64,000 bases of DNA from Microbacterium sp. Leaf151 (lineage in GTDB: Bacteria > Actinomycetota > Actinomycetes > Actinomycetales > Microbacteriaceae), in the NCBI RefSeq assembly GCF_001424225.1, contig NZ_LMOR01000004.1, positions 832,485 to 896,484 of the forward strand. Reading direction: 5' to 3'. Position numbers and translations under genes: made by a program. Position 1 is the stretch's first letter. The number at the start of each line of letters is the position of its first letter. The notes under the pieces were generated by a model. It saw nothing but the letters and a program-made list of their open reading frames with translations. It was not told the origin of the DNA and did no database searches. Positions 44,211 through 57,625 of this stretch are shown piece by piece.

Positions 44211-44242
44211 CGAAGGCCCCCGGCGCGAGCCGGGGGCCTTCG
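44211..44242 (-). terminator. terminator of rpoB-rpoC operon
   Basis: A perfect 14-bp stem (44211-44224 with 44229-44242) with a GCGA loop, 43 bases past the rpoC stop. A second GGATGCC/GGCATCC hairpin (about 44249-44274) precedes it. Minus-strand bases after the stem are GTCATGTCC, without a T-run. Confidence 0.8.
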
Positions 44243-44284
44243 AGGATCAGGATGCCGCGCCGGGGCGTGGCATCCGTCCGGCGA

Positions 44285-47200
44285 TCAGTTGTACGTGCCG
44301 GGCGTGAAGTCGTCCGTCGAGAAGCTGTCGAAGTCGACGTAGCTCAGGTCGGCGTCGCTGTACGCGCCGTCCGAAGCGAAGATGCGGTTGGGGTACCGCT
44401 CGCTCTTCGCTTCCTCCGTCGCCTCGACCGTGACGTTGCGGTACTTCGCAAGTCCGGTTCCGGCGGGGATGAGCTTTCCGATGATGACGTTCTCCTTGAG
44501 GCCGACGAGCGGGTCGCTCTTGCCCTCCATGGCCGCCTGCGTCAGGACGCGGGTGGTCTCCTGGAACGACGCGGCGGACAGCCACGACTCCGTCGCGAGC
44601 GACGCCTTCGTGATACCCATCAGCTCGGGACGACCCGACGCGGGACGCTTGCCCTCGCCGACCGCCTCGCGGTTGATGGCCTGGTAGCGCTTGAAGTCCA
44701 CCAGCTCACCGGGCAGCAGGTCGGTGTCGGCGTGGTCGACGACGGTGACCTTGCGGAGCATCTGTCGGACGATGACCTCGATGTGCTTGTCGTGGATCGG
44801 CACACCCTGCGAGCGGTACACGCCCTGGACGCCGTTGACGAGGTACTTCTGCACCTCGCGGGCACCCTGCACGCGCATGACCTCCTTGGGGTCGAGCGTT
44901 CCGACGAGGATCGGCTGACCGACGACGACGTGCTGTCCGTCCTCGACCAGGAGCGTCGCACGCTTCAGGACGGGGTAGACCACAGGCTCGTCGCCGTTGT
45001 CAGGCGTGAGGATGACCTTCTTGGCCTTGTCGGTCTCGTCGATCGTGATGCGGCCGTCGGCCTCGGCGATCGGCGACGCACCCTTGGGGGTACGGGCCTC
45101 GAACAGCTCCTGCACGCGGGGCAGACCCTGCGTGATGTCGTCTGCCGAGGCGGAACCACCGGTGTGGAAGGTACGCATCGTCAGCTGGGTACCGGGCTCA
45201 CCGATCGACTGGGCCGCGATGATGCCGACGGCCTCGCCGATGTCGACGATCTTGCCGGTGGCCAGCGATCGGCCGTAGCACTTGGCGCAGACACCGACGG
45301 CCGAGTCGCAGGTCAGCACGGAGCGGACCTTGATCGACTCCACACCGCCCTCGACCAGCTTGTTGATGAGCACGTCGCCCACGTCGTCGCCGGCCTCGGC
45401 CAGCACGGTGCCCTGCGCGTCGACGACCGCCGTGGCGAGCGTACGAGCGAACACCGAGTTCTCGACGTTGGCGTCCTTGACCAGCGCACCGGCCGAGTCG
45501 GCCGCGGCGATCGGGAGCTCGAGGCCCTTCGACGTGCCGCAGTCCTCTTCGCGGATGATGACATCCTGCGAGACGTCGACCAGACGACGGGTGAGGTACC
45601 CCGAGTCGGCCGTACGGAGGGCCGTGTCGGCCAGACCCTTACGGGCACCGTGCGTCGCGATGAAGTACTCGGCGACCGACAGACCCTCGCGGTACGAGGA
45701 GATGATCGGACGCGGGATGATCTCACCCTTGGGGTTGTTCACCAGGCCTCGCATACCCGCGATGTTGCGGATCTGCAGCCAGTTACCACGGGCGCCCGAC
45801 GAGACCATGCGGTTGATGGTGTTGTCGGCGGGGAAGTTGTCCCGCATCGCCTTCTGGACCTCGTCGGTGGCCTCGGTCCAGATCTTGATGAGCTCCTGAC
45901 GACGCTCGGCGTCGGTGGTGAGGCCCTTCTCGTACTGGCCCTGGACCTTCGCGGCCTGCTTCTCATAGCCCGCGACGATCTCGGCCTTGTTCGGCGGCGT
46001 GAGGATGTCGCTCAGCGCCACCGTGACACCCGAACGGGTGGCCCAGTAGAAACCGGCGTCCTTGATGCGGTCGAGCGATGCCGCGACCTCGACCTTGGGG
46101 TACTCCTCGGCCAGCTTGTTGACGATCTGCGACAGCTTGCCCTTGTCGGCCTGTTCGCGCACGAACGGGTAGCCCTTGGGGAGGGTGTCGTTGAAGATCG
46201 CCTGACCGAGCGACGCGTCGACCAGACCGTGCTTCTCGTAGCCCTCGGGCGCCTGGCCCTCGAGGAACGTGAGGCCGGGGATGCGGATGCGCGCCTTGGC
46301 CTGCAGGTCGAGGGTGCCCTCGTCCTTGGCCAGGATCGCCTCGCCCACCGAACCGAACGCACGGCCTTCGCCCGCAGCCCCCTCCTTGAGGGTGGTCAGG
46401 TGGTGCAGACCGATGATCATGTCCTGCGAGGGCAGGGTCACCGGACGGCCGTCCGACGGCTTCAGGATGTTGTTCGAGGCGAGCATCAGCACGCGGGCCT
46501 CGGCCTGAGCCTCGACCGACAGCGGAAGGTGCACGGCCATCTGGTCACCGTCGAAGTCGGCGTTGAACGCCGCGCACACGAGCGGGTGCAGCTGGATCGC
46601 CTTGCCCTCGACGAGCTGGGGCTCGAACGCCTGGATGCCGAGACGGTGCAGGGTGGGTGCACGGTTCAGCAGCACGGGGCGCTCGCGGATGATCTCTTCC
46701 AGCACGTCCCAGACCTCGGGACGGTAGCGCTCGACGGCGCGCTTGGCGGCCTTGATGTTCTGCGAATGACCGAGATCGATCAGGCGCTTGATCACGAACG
46801 GCTTGAACAGCTCGAGGGCCATCTGCTTGGGCAGACCGCACTGGTGGAGCTTGAGCTGGGGTCCGACGATGATGACGGAACGGCCCGAGTAGTCCACGCG
46901 CTTTCCGAGCAGGTTCTGGCGGAAGCGACCCTGCTTTCCCTTGAGCATGTCGCTCAGGGACTTCAGGGCGCGGTTGCCGGTACCGGTGACGGGGCGACCA
47001 CGGCGGCCGTTGTCGAACAGCGCGTCGACGGCCTCCTGCAGCATGCGCTTCTCGTTGTTGACGATGATCTCGGGGGCACCGAGGTCGATCAGGCGACGGA
47101 GGCGGTTGTTGCGGTTGATCACGCGACGGTAGAGGTCGTTCAGGTCGCTGGTGGCGAAACGGCCACCGTCGAGCTGCACCATCGGACGAAGCTCCGGCGG

Positions 47201-48160
47201 GATGACCGGGACGACGTCGAGCACCATCGAGGCCGGCGACATGCCGGTCTGCAAGAACGAGTTGACGACCTTCAGGCGCTTGATCGCGCGGATCTTGCGC
47301 TGACCCTTGCCCTCGGAGATCTGCAGGTGTAGGTTCTCGCTCTCGGCGGCCAGATCGAAGGCCTCGAGGCGACGCTTGATCGACTCGGCACCCATGTGCG
47401 CCTCGAAGTACTGACCGAAGCGGTCCTGCAGCTCGTGGAAGACGTCATCCTCGGGCTTCAGGGCGCCCACCTCGAGCGTGCGGAAGTCCTCCCACACGCG
47501 CTCGAGCTTGGCGATCTGCTCGTCGGCGTTCTTACGAGCCGACGTCATGTCCTTCTCGGCGGCGTCCTTGACCTTTTTCTTCTGGTCGGCCTTGGCGCCC
47601 TCCGCCTCGAGGGCGGCGAGCTCCTCCTCGAGCTTGGCCAGGCGGGCGGCGATGCGGGCATCGCGGCGGTCGCCGAGCGTCTTCAGCTCGAGACGGATGT
47701 TGTTCTCCTGCGTGGCGAGGTCGCGGTGACGAGCATCCTCGTCGACCGAGATCACCATGTAGGCGGCGAAGTAGATGACCTTCTCGAGGTCCTTCGGCGC
47801 CATGTCGAGCAGGTAGCCCAGGCGCGAGGGAACGCCCTTGAAGTACCAGATGTGCGTGACGGGCGCGGCGAGTTCGATGTGGCCCATGCGCTCGCGACGC
47901 ACCGAGCTCTTGGTGACCTCGACGCCGCAGCGCTCGCAGACGATGCCCTTGAAGCGCACGCGCTTGTACTTGCCGCAGGCGCACTCCCAGTCGCGGGAGG
48001 GCCCGAAGATCTGCTCGCCGAAGAGGCCGTCCTTCTCGGGCTTCAGCGTGCGGTAGTTGATCGTCTCGGGCTTCTTGACCTCACCGAAGGACCAACGACG
48101 GATGTCGTCGGCGGTGGCCAGACCGATACGGATCTGATCGAAAGTGGTTGATTCGAGCAC
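44285..48160 (-). CDS. rpoC: DNA-directed RNA polymerase beta' subunit
   Basis: 1291 aa from GTG 48160 (AGGAGAA site; [13 protein letters not shown] follows); a longer open frame upstream lacks conservation. Contains the N-terminal zinc ribbon (CACGKYKR...CERCG), the catalytic Mg motif NADFDGDQM, trigger-loop/bridge-helix regions ([19 protein letters not shown]) and the second zinc site ([13 protein letters not shown]). 55 bases after rpoB. Confidence 0.99.
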   Translation of the reverse strand: MLESTTFDQIRIGLATADDIRRWSFGEVKKPETINYRTLKPEKDGLFGEQIFGPSRDWECACGKYKRVRFKGIVCERCGVEVTKSSVRRERMGHIELAAPVTHIWYFKGVPSRLGYLLDMAPKDLEKVIYFAAYMVISVDEDARHRDLATQENNIRLELKTLGDRRDARIAARLAKLEEELAALEAEGAKADQKKKVKDAAEKDMTSARKNADEQIAKLERVWEDFRTLEVGALKPEDDVFHELQDRFGQYFEAHMGAESIKRRLEAFDLAAESENLHLQISEGKGQRKIRAIKRLKVVNSFLQTGMSPASMVLDVVPVIPPELRPMVQLDGGRFATSDLNDLYRRVINRNNRLRRLIDLGAPEIIVNNEKRMLQEAVDALFDNGRRGRPVTGTGNRALKSLSDMLKGKQGRFRQNLLGKRVDYSGRSVIIVGPQLKLHQCGLPKQMALELFKPFVIKRLIDLGHSQNIKAAKRAVERYRPEVWDVLEEIIRERPVLLNRAPTLHRLGIQAFEPQLVEGKAIQLHPLVCAAFNADFDGDQMAVHLPLSVEAQAEARVLMLASNNILKPSDGRPVTLPSQDMIIGLHHLTTLKEGAAGEGRAFGSVGEAILAKDEGTLDLQAKARIRIPGLTFLEGQAPEGYEKHGLVDASLGQAIFNDTLPKGYPFVREQADKGKLSQIVNKLAEEYPKVEVAASLDRIKDAGFYWATRSGVTVALSDILTPPNKAEIVAGYEKQAAKVQGQYEKGLTTDAERRQELIKIWTEATDEVQKAMRDNFPADNTINRMVSSGARGNWLQIRNIAGMRGLVNNPKGEIIPRPIISSYREGLSVAEYFIATHGARKGLADTALRTADSGYLTRRLVDVSQDVIIREEDCGTSKGLELPIAAADSAGALVKDANVENSVFARTLATAVVDAQGTVLAEAGDDVGDVLINKLVEGGVESIKVRSVLTCDSAVGVCAKCYGRSLATGKIVDIGEAVGIIAAQSIGEPGTQLTMRTFHTGGSASADDITQGLPRVQELFEARTPKGASPIAEADGRITIDETDKAKKVILTPDNGDEPVVYPVLKRATLLVEDGQHVVVGQPILVGTLDPKEVMRVQGAREVQKYLVNGVQGVYRSQGVPIHDKHIEVIVRQMLRKVTVVDHADTDLLPGELVDFKRYQAINREAVGEGKRPASGRPELMGITKASLATESWLSAASFQETTRVLTQAAMEGKSDPLVGLKENVIIGKLIPAGTGLAKYRNVTVEATEEAKSERYPNRIFASDGAYSDADLSYVDFDSFSTDDFTPGTYN

Positions 48161-48215
48161 TGGTTCTCCTGTGTCGGAATTCTCTGAAATCTGAGCGGGT
48201 CGCTGAGCTGTGAGC

Positions 48216-51713
<3,498 letters not shown>

Positions 51714-51881
51714 GGGAATAACCTCCAGAAGCCCGGGCGAGGGGCTCGTGATTCCTTGTCGTCAGGTGGAGTGCGTTCCTGCCCCGAAAACCGGCACGTC
51801 GCACGCCGCAGTGAAGCGGGGACGGGCAGGCTCAGCCGACCACCATATGAGGGCAGGGGGAATCGAGGAGCGCAAAGTCCA

Positions 51882-51910
51882 AGCATACGCGGGAGGACTC
51901 GCCGTGTCCA
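51882..51910 (-). promoter_or_regulatory. sigma70-type promoter of rpoB-rpoC
   Basis: On the minus strand: -35 TGGACA (51905-51910), exactly 17 bases, -10 TATGCT (51882-51887). The -10 and the next bases (CGTATGCTTGGACTTTG) nearly match the infA promoter. Another AT-rich hexamer (TATACC) lies further upstream. Confidence 0.7.
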
Positions 51911-51986
51911 GTCCAATTCTTGACGCGTCTGCGGACCTGCGGTATAACCGCGTGCGCCCGCCCGGCATTCCTGCGTCGAGGGCGGA

Positions 51987-53678
51987 TCACGCGCTCCGGA
52001 ACCGCACGCGATCACCGGGCCGCGCCTGGGCGAGCGCGTCGAGGGCGGCATCCGTCACCACGGCGATCACGGGATATCCGCCGGTCACAGGACCGTCTGC
52101 CAGCAACACCACGGGACGCCCGTGCGGCGGTACCTGGATCGCCCCGGGACGCATCCCCTCGCTCGGCAGCTCGTCGAGCCGGGTGCGCTCGAGAGCGGGA
52201 CCGTCGAAGCGGATGCCGACGCGGTCGGCGTGCGACGACACCGTCCAGGTCGCGCCCCGCAACGCCGGCTGGGCACCGGGGGCGAACCAGTCCGCGCGTG
52301 GACCCACGGTGACGCGCACCTCGAGGAGCGACGGCGGAACCGACCAGGGAAAGGTGTCGACCACGGGGATCGCGGATGCCGGGACCCCGACGCGGAGGGC
52401 GTCGCCGGCGGCCACGGGGTCGGGTCCGAGACCCGCCAGCACGTCGCGGGAGCGCGAACCCAGCGCCGCGGGTGCGACGACCCCGCCGCGCGCGGCCAGG
52501 TAGATGCGGAGTCCCGCGCGGGCGGGGCCGATGCGCAGCTCAGCACCGGGCGGTACGAGCACGGGCTTATAGGCATCCACCGACCGGCCGTCGATGTCGA
52601 CGTCGACGAGGGCGCCGGTCACGCAGACCCAGGTGGCGGTCTCGGCGCGGGCGACGAGGCCCCCCATCGCGATCTCGAGGCCGGCGGCACCCTCGTCATT
52701 GCCGACCAGACGGTTCGCGATGCGCAACGCCGCCCGGTCGAGCGCCCCCGACCTCGCGACCCCGAGCGCGGCCCGGCCGGGGCGGCCGAGGTCCTGCACG
52801 GTCGTGAAGGCGCCGGGGGTCATGACGCGCAGTGCGGGGGCGCCGTCGGCGGCGTGGGCGGCGGCGGTCCTGGTGGGGGTTGAGGTGGGGGCGGCGGCGG
52901 TGGTCCTGGCGGGGACGGAGGTGGTGGGGGCGGAGGGGTTTCCGGCACGGGAGGACGCGTCCGTGGCATCCGGTCCTCCCTTCCCGGAATGTCCTCCGCT
53001 CGCCGCCGAAGCAGCCGCGGCGGCGATGCGAGCGCGCTCGGGTACGAAGCGCACGCGGGCGCGCGGGAGCAGCAGCACGGGGGCGGCGGCATCCGGATCG
53101 AACAGCATCTCGTCGGTCGTGCCGATCAGCCGCCAACCTCCGGGCGTCTCGCGGGGATAGGCGCCACTGAAGCCGCCCGCGAGTCCCACGGCCCCCGCCG
53201 GCACGCGCGTGCGCGGCTCGGCGAGGCGCGGCACGTCGTAGGGCCACCCCGCGCTGACGAGATACGCGAACCCCGGCGCGAAGCCCGTGAAGGCGACCGT
53301 CCACTCCACGCCCGCGTGTCGTGACACGAGCTCGGCGACCGGGATGCCGAGGAGATCGGCGGTCGAGGCGAGGTCGGCGCCGTCGTAGCGCACCGGCACC
53401 TCGACGAGGGGGCCGGAGGCGTCGGCATCCGGAGCCCGTCGGGCGGCGTCGAGGATCCACGCGCGCACGACCTCGCGCGACACCCGGGCCGGATCGAAGG
53501 CGACGAGCACCGTACGCGCTGCGGGAACGAGGTCGTCGACGCCGTCGAGCGGGTTCTCGGCGAGCGCGGCGTGCAGCGACAGCACGGCGGAGAGATCGGC
53601 GACCTCGGCGAGCACGGCCCGCTCCCCCATCGGGAGCAGTCGCACGCGGGCTTCGTCGACGTCGCGCGGCCTCGTCAC
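51987..53678 (-). CDS. fused 5-oxoprolinase subunits PxpB-PxpC (KipI-KipA type)
   Basis: 563 aa. Residues about 5-210 are PxpB/KipI (VRLLPMGERAVLAEV; FTGFAPGFAYLVS), and about 275-560 PxpC/KipA, biotin-dependent carboxyltransferase-like (VQDLGRPGRAALGVARSGAL; FPWSVPP). In most bacteria these are two proteins that with PxpA hydrolyse 5-oxoproline to glutamate using ATP. Here they are one chain joined by about 60 residues rich in Ala, Thr, Ser, Pro and Gly. GTG 53678 overlaps the pxpA stop by four bases. A related fusion is found in urea amidolyase-type annotations, but no carboxylase domain is present. Confidence 0.88.
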   Translation of the reverse strand: MTRPRDVDEARVRLLPMGERAVLAEVADLSAVLSLHAALAENPLDGVDDLVPAARTVLVAFDPARVSREVVRAWILDAARRAPDADASGPLVEVPVRYDGADLASTADLLGIPVAELVSRHAGVEWTVAFTGFAPGFAYLVSAGWPYDVPRLAEPRTRVPAGAVGLAGGFSGAYPRETPGGWRLIGTTDEMLFDPDAAAPVLLLPRARVRFVPERARIAAAAASAASGGHSGKGGPDATDASSRAGNPSAPTTSVPARTTAAAPTSTPTRTAAAHAADGAPALRVMTPGAFTTVQDLGRPGRAALGVARSGALDRAALRIANRLVGNDEGAAGLEIAMGGLVARAETATWVCVTGALVDVDIDGRSVDAYKPVLVPPGAELRIGPARAGLRIYLAARGGVVAPAALGSRSRDVLAGLGPDPVAAGDALRVGVPASAIPVVDTFPWSVPPSLLEVRVTVGPRADWFAPGAQPALRGATWTVSSHADRVGIRFDGPALERTRLDELPSEGMRPGAIQVPPHGRPVVLLADGPVTGGYPVIAVVTDAALDALAQARPGDRVRFRSA

Positions 53679-54427
53679 CACGGCGCGCGCACCTCGACGC
53701 CCGCGGCGTCCAGCGCCGCGCGGACGGCATGGGCCATCGCGACCGCCGACGGGGTGTCTCCGTGAAGGCACAGCGATGCCGCGTCCACCGCGATGCGCGT
53801 GCCGTCGACGGTATCGACCTCGCGATAACGCACGAAGCGCAGCGCACGGGCGGCGACCGCGGCGGGATCGTCGACGAGGGCGCCGGGTTCGCCGCGCGGT
53901 ACGAGCGCGCCTTTCGCCGTATATCCGCGATCGAGGAACGCCTCGTGCACGAACGGCAGTCCCGCGGATGCCGCCGCCTCCGCGATCGCGCCGGGGAGGC
54001 CGAGGACGGGGAGGGCGCGTCCGAGGCGGGACGAGAGGTCGGCGACGGCGGCGACCACGGCGCGGGCGTGCCCTTCGTCGTCGATCACGGCGTGGTAGAG
54101 CGCACCGTGGGGTTTGACGTACCGGATGTCGGCCCCGGCGGCGGCGAGCGCGTCCAACTGCGCGGCGACGCTCGCGCGGAGGTCCACCGGAGCAGGATCG
54201 CGCCGGATGCGTCCGAAGTGCTCGCGGTCGTCGTACGAGGGATGGGCTCCCACGGCGACACCGAAACGTGCGGCGCGGTCGACCGCTTCCCGCATGGATG
54301 CCGCATCGCCGGCGTGGCCGCCGCAGGCGACGTTGGCGCTGGAGACGACGGCGAACATGGCCTCGTCGTCGGCGGTCGGCATCCCGTCGACGGTCTCGCC
54401 GAGGTCGGCGTTGAGGTCCACGCGCAT
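53675..54427 (-). CDS. pxpA: 5-oxoprolinase subunit PxpA (LamB/YcsF family)
   Basis: 250 aa from ATG 54427 (MRVDLNADLGETVDGMPTAD). LamB/YcsF family, the third component of the prokaryotic 5-oxoprolinase. Family marks: DLNADLGE, SSANVACGGHAGD, GAHPSYDDREHFGR, YVKPHGALYH. Upstream it faces the peptide-transporter ATPase gene across 223 bases, where I find no clear promoter. Co-transcribed with the fused pxpB-pxpC gene. Confidence 0.93.
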   Translation of the reverse strand: MRVDLNADLGETVDGMPTADDEAMFAVVSSANVACGGHAGDAASMREAVDRAARFGVAVGAHPSYDDREHFGRIRRDPAPVDLRASVAAQLDALAAAGADIRYVKPHGALYHAVIDDEGHARAVVAAVADLSSRLGRALPVLGLPGAIAEAAASAGLPFVHEAFLDRGYTAKGALVPRGEPGALVDDPAAVAARALRFVRYREVDTVDGTRIAVDAASLCLHGDTPSAVAMAHAVRAALDAAGVEVRAPW

Positions 54428-54650
54428 GATCCCCACGGTAGCGCCGCACGGGCGTGCGCTCCGGGTGCCGTGTCGGGGGCGGCCGGGTAGCGATGCGGGG
54501 CGGGTTCTCGCTGCGGGGCGGGATTCTTCCGCCCCGAACGGCGGAACGCGCCCCACACCCCGATGCACCGGGCGGCCGAGTGCGTTACAGGGGTGTGACG
54601 ATCGGACGGGAGGGCTGGGCAGGAGCGCCGGGGCGGGCGAGGATGGAGGG

Positions 54651-56318
54651 ATGACCTCCGATGTCGCCGGTCCCCCCGCTCCGGCATCCCCCCATCCCCT
54701 TCTCTCGGTCCGCGACCTCGCGGTCGACTTCGCCACCATGGACGGTCCCGTACGGGCCGTCGATGGGGTGAATCTCGACATCCACGCGGGCGAGACCATC
54801 GCCATCGTCGGCGAGTCCGGCTCCGGCAAGTCGACGACCGCCATGGCGATCATCGGCCTGCTGGCATCCGGTGGACGCGTCGCGCGCGGGCAGATCCTGC
54901 TCGACGGCGAAGACCTGACCACCTTCGGCGAGGCCCGGATGCGACAGGTGCGCGGACGCCAGATCGGCCTGGTTCCCCAGGACCCGATGTCGAACCTGAA
55001 CCCCGTCGCCAAGATCGGCACGCAGGTCGCCGAGACGCTGCTCGCGCACGGCCTCGCCGATCGCTCGAGCGTGAAGGACAAGGTCGTCGAGGCACTCGAG
55101 GCCGCAGGACTCCCGGATGCCGAGAAGCGGGCGAGGCAGTACCCCCACGAGTTCTCCGGCGGTATGCGTCAGCGCGCGCTCATCGCCATCGGACTGGCGT
55201 GTCGGCCGCGCCTGCTCATCGCCGACGAGCCGACCAGCGCCCTCGACGTCACCGTGCAGCAGACGATCCTCGACCAGATCGACAAGCAGACGGACGAGTT
55301 GGGCGCCGCCGTGCTGCTCATCACGCATGATCTCGGCCTCGCTGCCGAGCGCGCCTCGAGGGTCGTCGTGATGCACCGCGGGCGCGTGGTCGAGCAGGGC
55401 CCGGCGAAGCAGATCCTCGAAAACCCGCAGCACAGCTATACGAAGTCGCTCGTCGCGGCGGCGCCGTCGGTGGCGGCGGTGCGTCTGCGCCCGGAGGACT
55501 TCCGCAGCGAGCGGCCCGAGACGGCGGTCCGCGACGACATCGTCCAGATCGAGGGCCTGACCAAGGTCTACCCGGTGCGCGGACGCGGCGACGATTTCCG
55601 CGCCGTCGACGATGTGTCGCTGTCGATCCCGCGGGGCCGGACGGTGGCGATCGTGGGCGAGTCCGGCTCGGGCAAGACGACGACGGCGCGCATGCTGCTG
55701 AAGGTCGTCGAGCCCACCAGCGGCACGATCCGCTTCGACGGCCAGGACGTCTCCTCACTGACGGGCGAGGCACTGCGGCAGTTCCGGCAGAAGGTGCAGC
55801 CGATCTTCCAGGACCCCTACTCGAGCCTGAACCCGATGTTCACCGTCGAGCGCATCGTCGAGGAACCGCTCACCGTCTACAAGCGGGGCTCAAAAGCAGA
55901 TCGCGCGAAGCGCGTGCGCCAGCTGATGGATGACGTGGCTCTACCGGCATCCATGCTGCGCCGTTACCCGTCGGAGCTGTCGGGCGGCCAGCGCCAACGC
56001 GTTGCGATCGCCCGGGCCCTCGCGCTGTCACCCGAGCTCATCGTGTGCGACGAGCCGGTATCGGCCCTCGACGTGCTGGTGCAGGCGCAGATCCTGGACC
56101 TGCTGGGCGACCTGCAGCGCGAGTACGGCCTGAGCTACCTCTTCATCTCGCACGACCTCGCGGTCGTGCGCCTGATCAGCGATTACGTCTGCGTGATGAA
56201 GGACGGACGTCTCGTCGAGGCGGCATCCAGCGAAGAGGTCTTCACCAACCCCCGCGACCCGTACACGCGGCGCCTGCTGTCGTCGATCCCGGGCAACGAG
56301 TTGGGGCTGACGGGCTGA
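54651..56318 (+). CDS. fused peptide ABC transporter ATPases (DppD-DppF type)
   Basis: 555 aa containing two complete ABC ATPase domains. Domain 1 (about 15-270): Walker A GESGSGKST, signature SGGMRQRALIA, Walker B LLIADEPTSALDV. Domain 2 (about 285-545): Walker A GESGSGKTT, signature SGGQRQRVAIA, Walker B LIVCDEPVSALDV. Each resembles one of the two separate ATPases of oligopeptide/dipeptide importers (OppD/DppD and OppF/DppF). The start is ATG 54651 with AGGA just upstream; a longer frame from 54114 overlaps pxpA antisense and is rejected. It is encoded convergently to the permease genes. Confidence 0.93.
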   Translation: MTSDVAGPPAPASPHPLLSVRDLAVDFATMDGPVRAVDGVNLDIHAGETIAIVGESGSGKSTTAMAIIGLLASGGRVARGQILLDGEDLTTFGEARMRQVRGRQIGLVPQDPMSNLNPVAKIGTQVAETLLAHGLADRSSVKDKVVEALEAAGLPDAEKRARQYPHEFSGGMRQRALIAIGLACRPRLLIADEPTSALDVTVQQTILDQIDKQTDELGAAVLLITHDLGLAAERASRVVVMHRGRVVEQGPAKQILENPQHSYTKSLVAAAPSVAAVRLRPEDFRSERPETAVRDDIVQIEGLTKVYPVRGRGDDFRAVDDVSLSIPRGRTVAIVGESGSGKTTTARMLLKVVEPTSGTIRFDGQDVSSLTGEALRQFRQKVQPIFQDPYSSLNPMFTVERIVEEPLTVYKRGSKADRAKRVRQLMDDVALPASMLRRYPSELSGGQRQRVAIARALALSPELIVCDEPVSALDVLVQAQILDLLGDLQREYGLSYLFISHDLAVVRLISDYVCVMKDGRLVEAASSEEVFTNPRDPYTRRLLSSIPGNELGLTG

Positions 56319-56357
56319 GTCGCGGTCTTGTTGCGCGCCGCGCGCGTCGCCGCTCCC

Positions 56358-56435
56358 CCTCGTCCCAGTTCTGACACCGCATGTCCCAGAAACGGCCGCC
56401 TGAACAGCCACCAAGCCGCCACAAGTGGGACGAGG
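56358..56435. repeat. 78-bp inverted-repeat element, copy 1
   Basis: Ends in exact 10-bp inverted repeats (CCTCGTCCCA ... TGGGACGAGG). The centre contains CAGAAACGGCCGCCTGAACA shared with copy 2. Looks like a REP or small non-autonomous element. Confidence 0.8.
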
Positions 56436-56460
56436 GCGCCCTAGCCAGCCATGCCGCCAT

Positions 56461-56538
56461 CCTCGTCCCACTTCTGACGCCACGTGTCCCAGAAACGGCC
56501 GCCTGAACAGCCACCAGGCAGCCATAAGTGGGACACGG
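56461..56538. repeat. 78-bp inverted-repeat element, copy 2
   Basis: Same length and orientation as copy 1, 103 bases downstream of it. The central about 35 bases are nearly identical to copy 1; the ends pair imperfectly over about 18 bases (CCTCGTCCCACTTCTG with CAGTGGGACACGG-type right end). Confidence 0.8.
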
Positions 56539-56571
56539 ATGCCACGGCCGCCACCGCCGCGCCCCTGACCC

Positions 56572-56647
56572 GCGACAGCGGAACAGGGGCGCGACAGCGG
56601 AACAGGGGCGCGACAGCGGAACAGGGGCGCGACGGCGGAACGGGGCC
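56572..56647. repeat. 19-bp tandem repeat, four copies
   Basis: Unit GCGACAGCGGAACAGGGGC: three identical copies (56572-56590, 56591-56609, 56610-56628) and a fourth with two substitutions (56629-56647). It ends 15 bases before the dppC stop. Confidence 0.85.
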
Positions 56648-56662
56648 GCCGAAGGGAGTGGG

Positions 56663-57625
56663 CTACCGCGCGCGGGTGCGGGGGTCCATCGACTCGCGGA
56701 GGGACTCGCCCAGCAGCGTGAAGCCCAGCGCGGTCACCGCGATGCAGATGCCCGGCAGGAACGCCAGCCACGGCGCGATCGCCAGTTCGGCCTGCGCGTA
56801 GGTGAGCATGCGCCCCCACTCGGCGGTCTGCGGCAAGCCGCCGCCCAGTCCCAGGAACGACAGTGCCGCCGCGTCGATGACGGCGGTGGCGAGCGTCAGG
56901 GTGCCCTGCACGATGACGGGTCCGACGCTGTTGGGAAGAACGTGCGTCATGGTGATCGAGCGCCGGCTGAGGCCCAGCGTCTGGGCGGACAGCACGTAGT
57001 CGGCGCCGCGCTGCTGCAGCATCGAGGCGCGCAGCAGGCGAGCGAACACGGGCACCTGCGACGCTCCGATGGCGATCATGATGGCGAGCTGACTCTGTCC
57101 GAGGACGGCCGCGATCGAGACGGCGAGCAGCAGGTTCGGCACGGACAGCAGGATGTCGACGAAGCGCATGACGACCGCGTCGACCCACCCGCCGAACATG
57201 CCCGCGAGCAGGCCCAGGGCCATCCCGCCGAGGAGGCCGAGAGCGGTCGAGATCACGCCGATCTGCAGCGACGCCTGCGCGCCCCAGATGAGCTTGGACA
57301 GCACGTCGCCGCCGAAGCGGTCGAGACCGAGGGGGAACTCGGCCATCTCGCCCGGCCCCGGGATGTCGGTCGGCGTGATGAAGCGCTGTCCGGGCAGGGA
57401 CTCGGCCGGGTACGGCGCGAGCAACGGCGCGAGGGCCGCCACGAGCAGGAACGCCAGCACGATGACCGCGCCGATCCAGGCGACGGGACTGTGCCGCAGT
57501 CGCTGGAACACGTCCTGCCAGAAGCCGCCCCCGCGGGTCTGCGCGGCGAGCAGCTGCGAATCGACCACCGCGTTGTCGTCGACGGGACCGCCGCTGGGAG
57601 CGGGAGGAAGGATGCCGGAGCTCAC
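56663..57625 (-). CDS. peptide ABC transporter permease (DppC type)
   Basis: 320 aa from GTG 57625 (overlapping the dppB-type stop by four bases). One N-terminal helix near 45-65, a DppC-typical periplasmic loop (PSESLPGQRFITPTDIPG-like region), then the BPD_transp_1 domain of five helices. The EAA-like loop is GASQVPVFARLLRASMLQ... SAQTLGLSRRSI, where the ATPase docks. It pairs with the neighbouring permease. Confidence 0.92.
   Translation of the reverse strand: MSSGILPPAPSGGPVDDNAVVDSQLLAAQTRGGGFWQDVFQRLRHSPVAWIGAVIVLAFLLVAALAPLLAPYPAESLPGQRFITPTDIPGPGEMAEFPLGLDRFGGDVLSKLIWGAQASLQIGVISTALGLLGGMALGLLAGMFGGWVDAVVMRFVDILLSVPNLLLAVSIAAVLGQSQLAIMIAIGASQVPVFARLLRASMLQQRGADYVLSAQTLGLSRRSITMTHVLPNSVGPVIVQGTLTLATAVIDAAALSFLGLGGGLPQTAEWGRMLTYAQAELAIAPWLAFLPGICIAVTALGFTLLGESLRESMDPRTRAR

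Larger units (their letters stand above)
56319..56662. other. 344-base spacer of repeats between convergent ABC genes
   Basis: No gene. It is almost filled by two 78-bp inverted-repeat elements (56358-56435, 56461-56538) and a four-copy 19-bp array (56572-56647). An arm of the array can also pair with GCGCCCCTG just before it to make a terminator-like hairpin for the 54651-56318 gene. Confidence 0.75.

Noticed and set aside
56183..56514. Small minus-strand frames reading MAAWWLFRRPFLGH through the 78-bp elements
   Set aside because: They arise from the repeated element itself; no ribosome-binding site, and the two copies are in different contexts.
56358..56647. Possible CRISPR array
   Set aside because: The 78-bp units number only two and the 19-bp units have no spacers; no cas genes are present.
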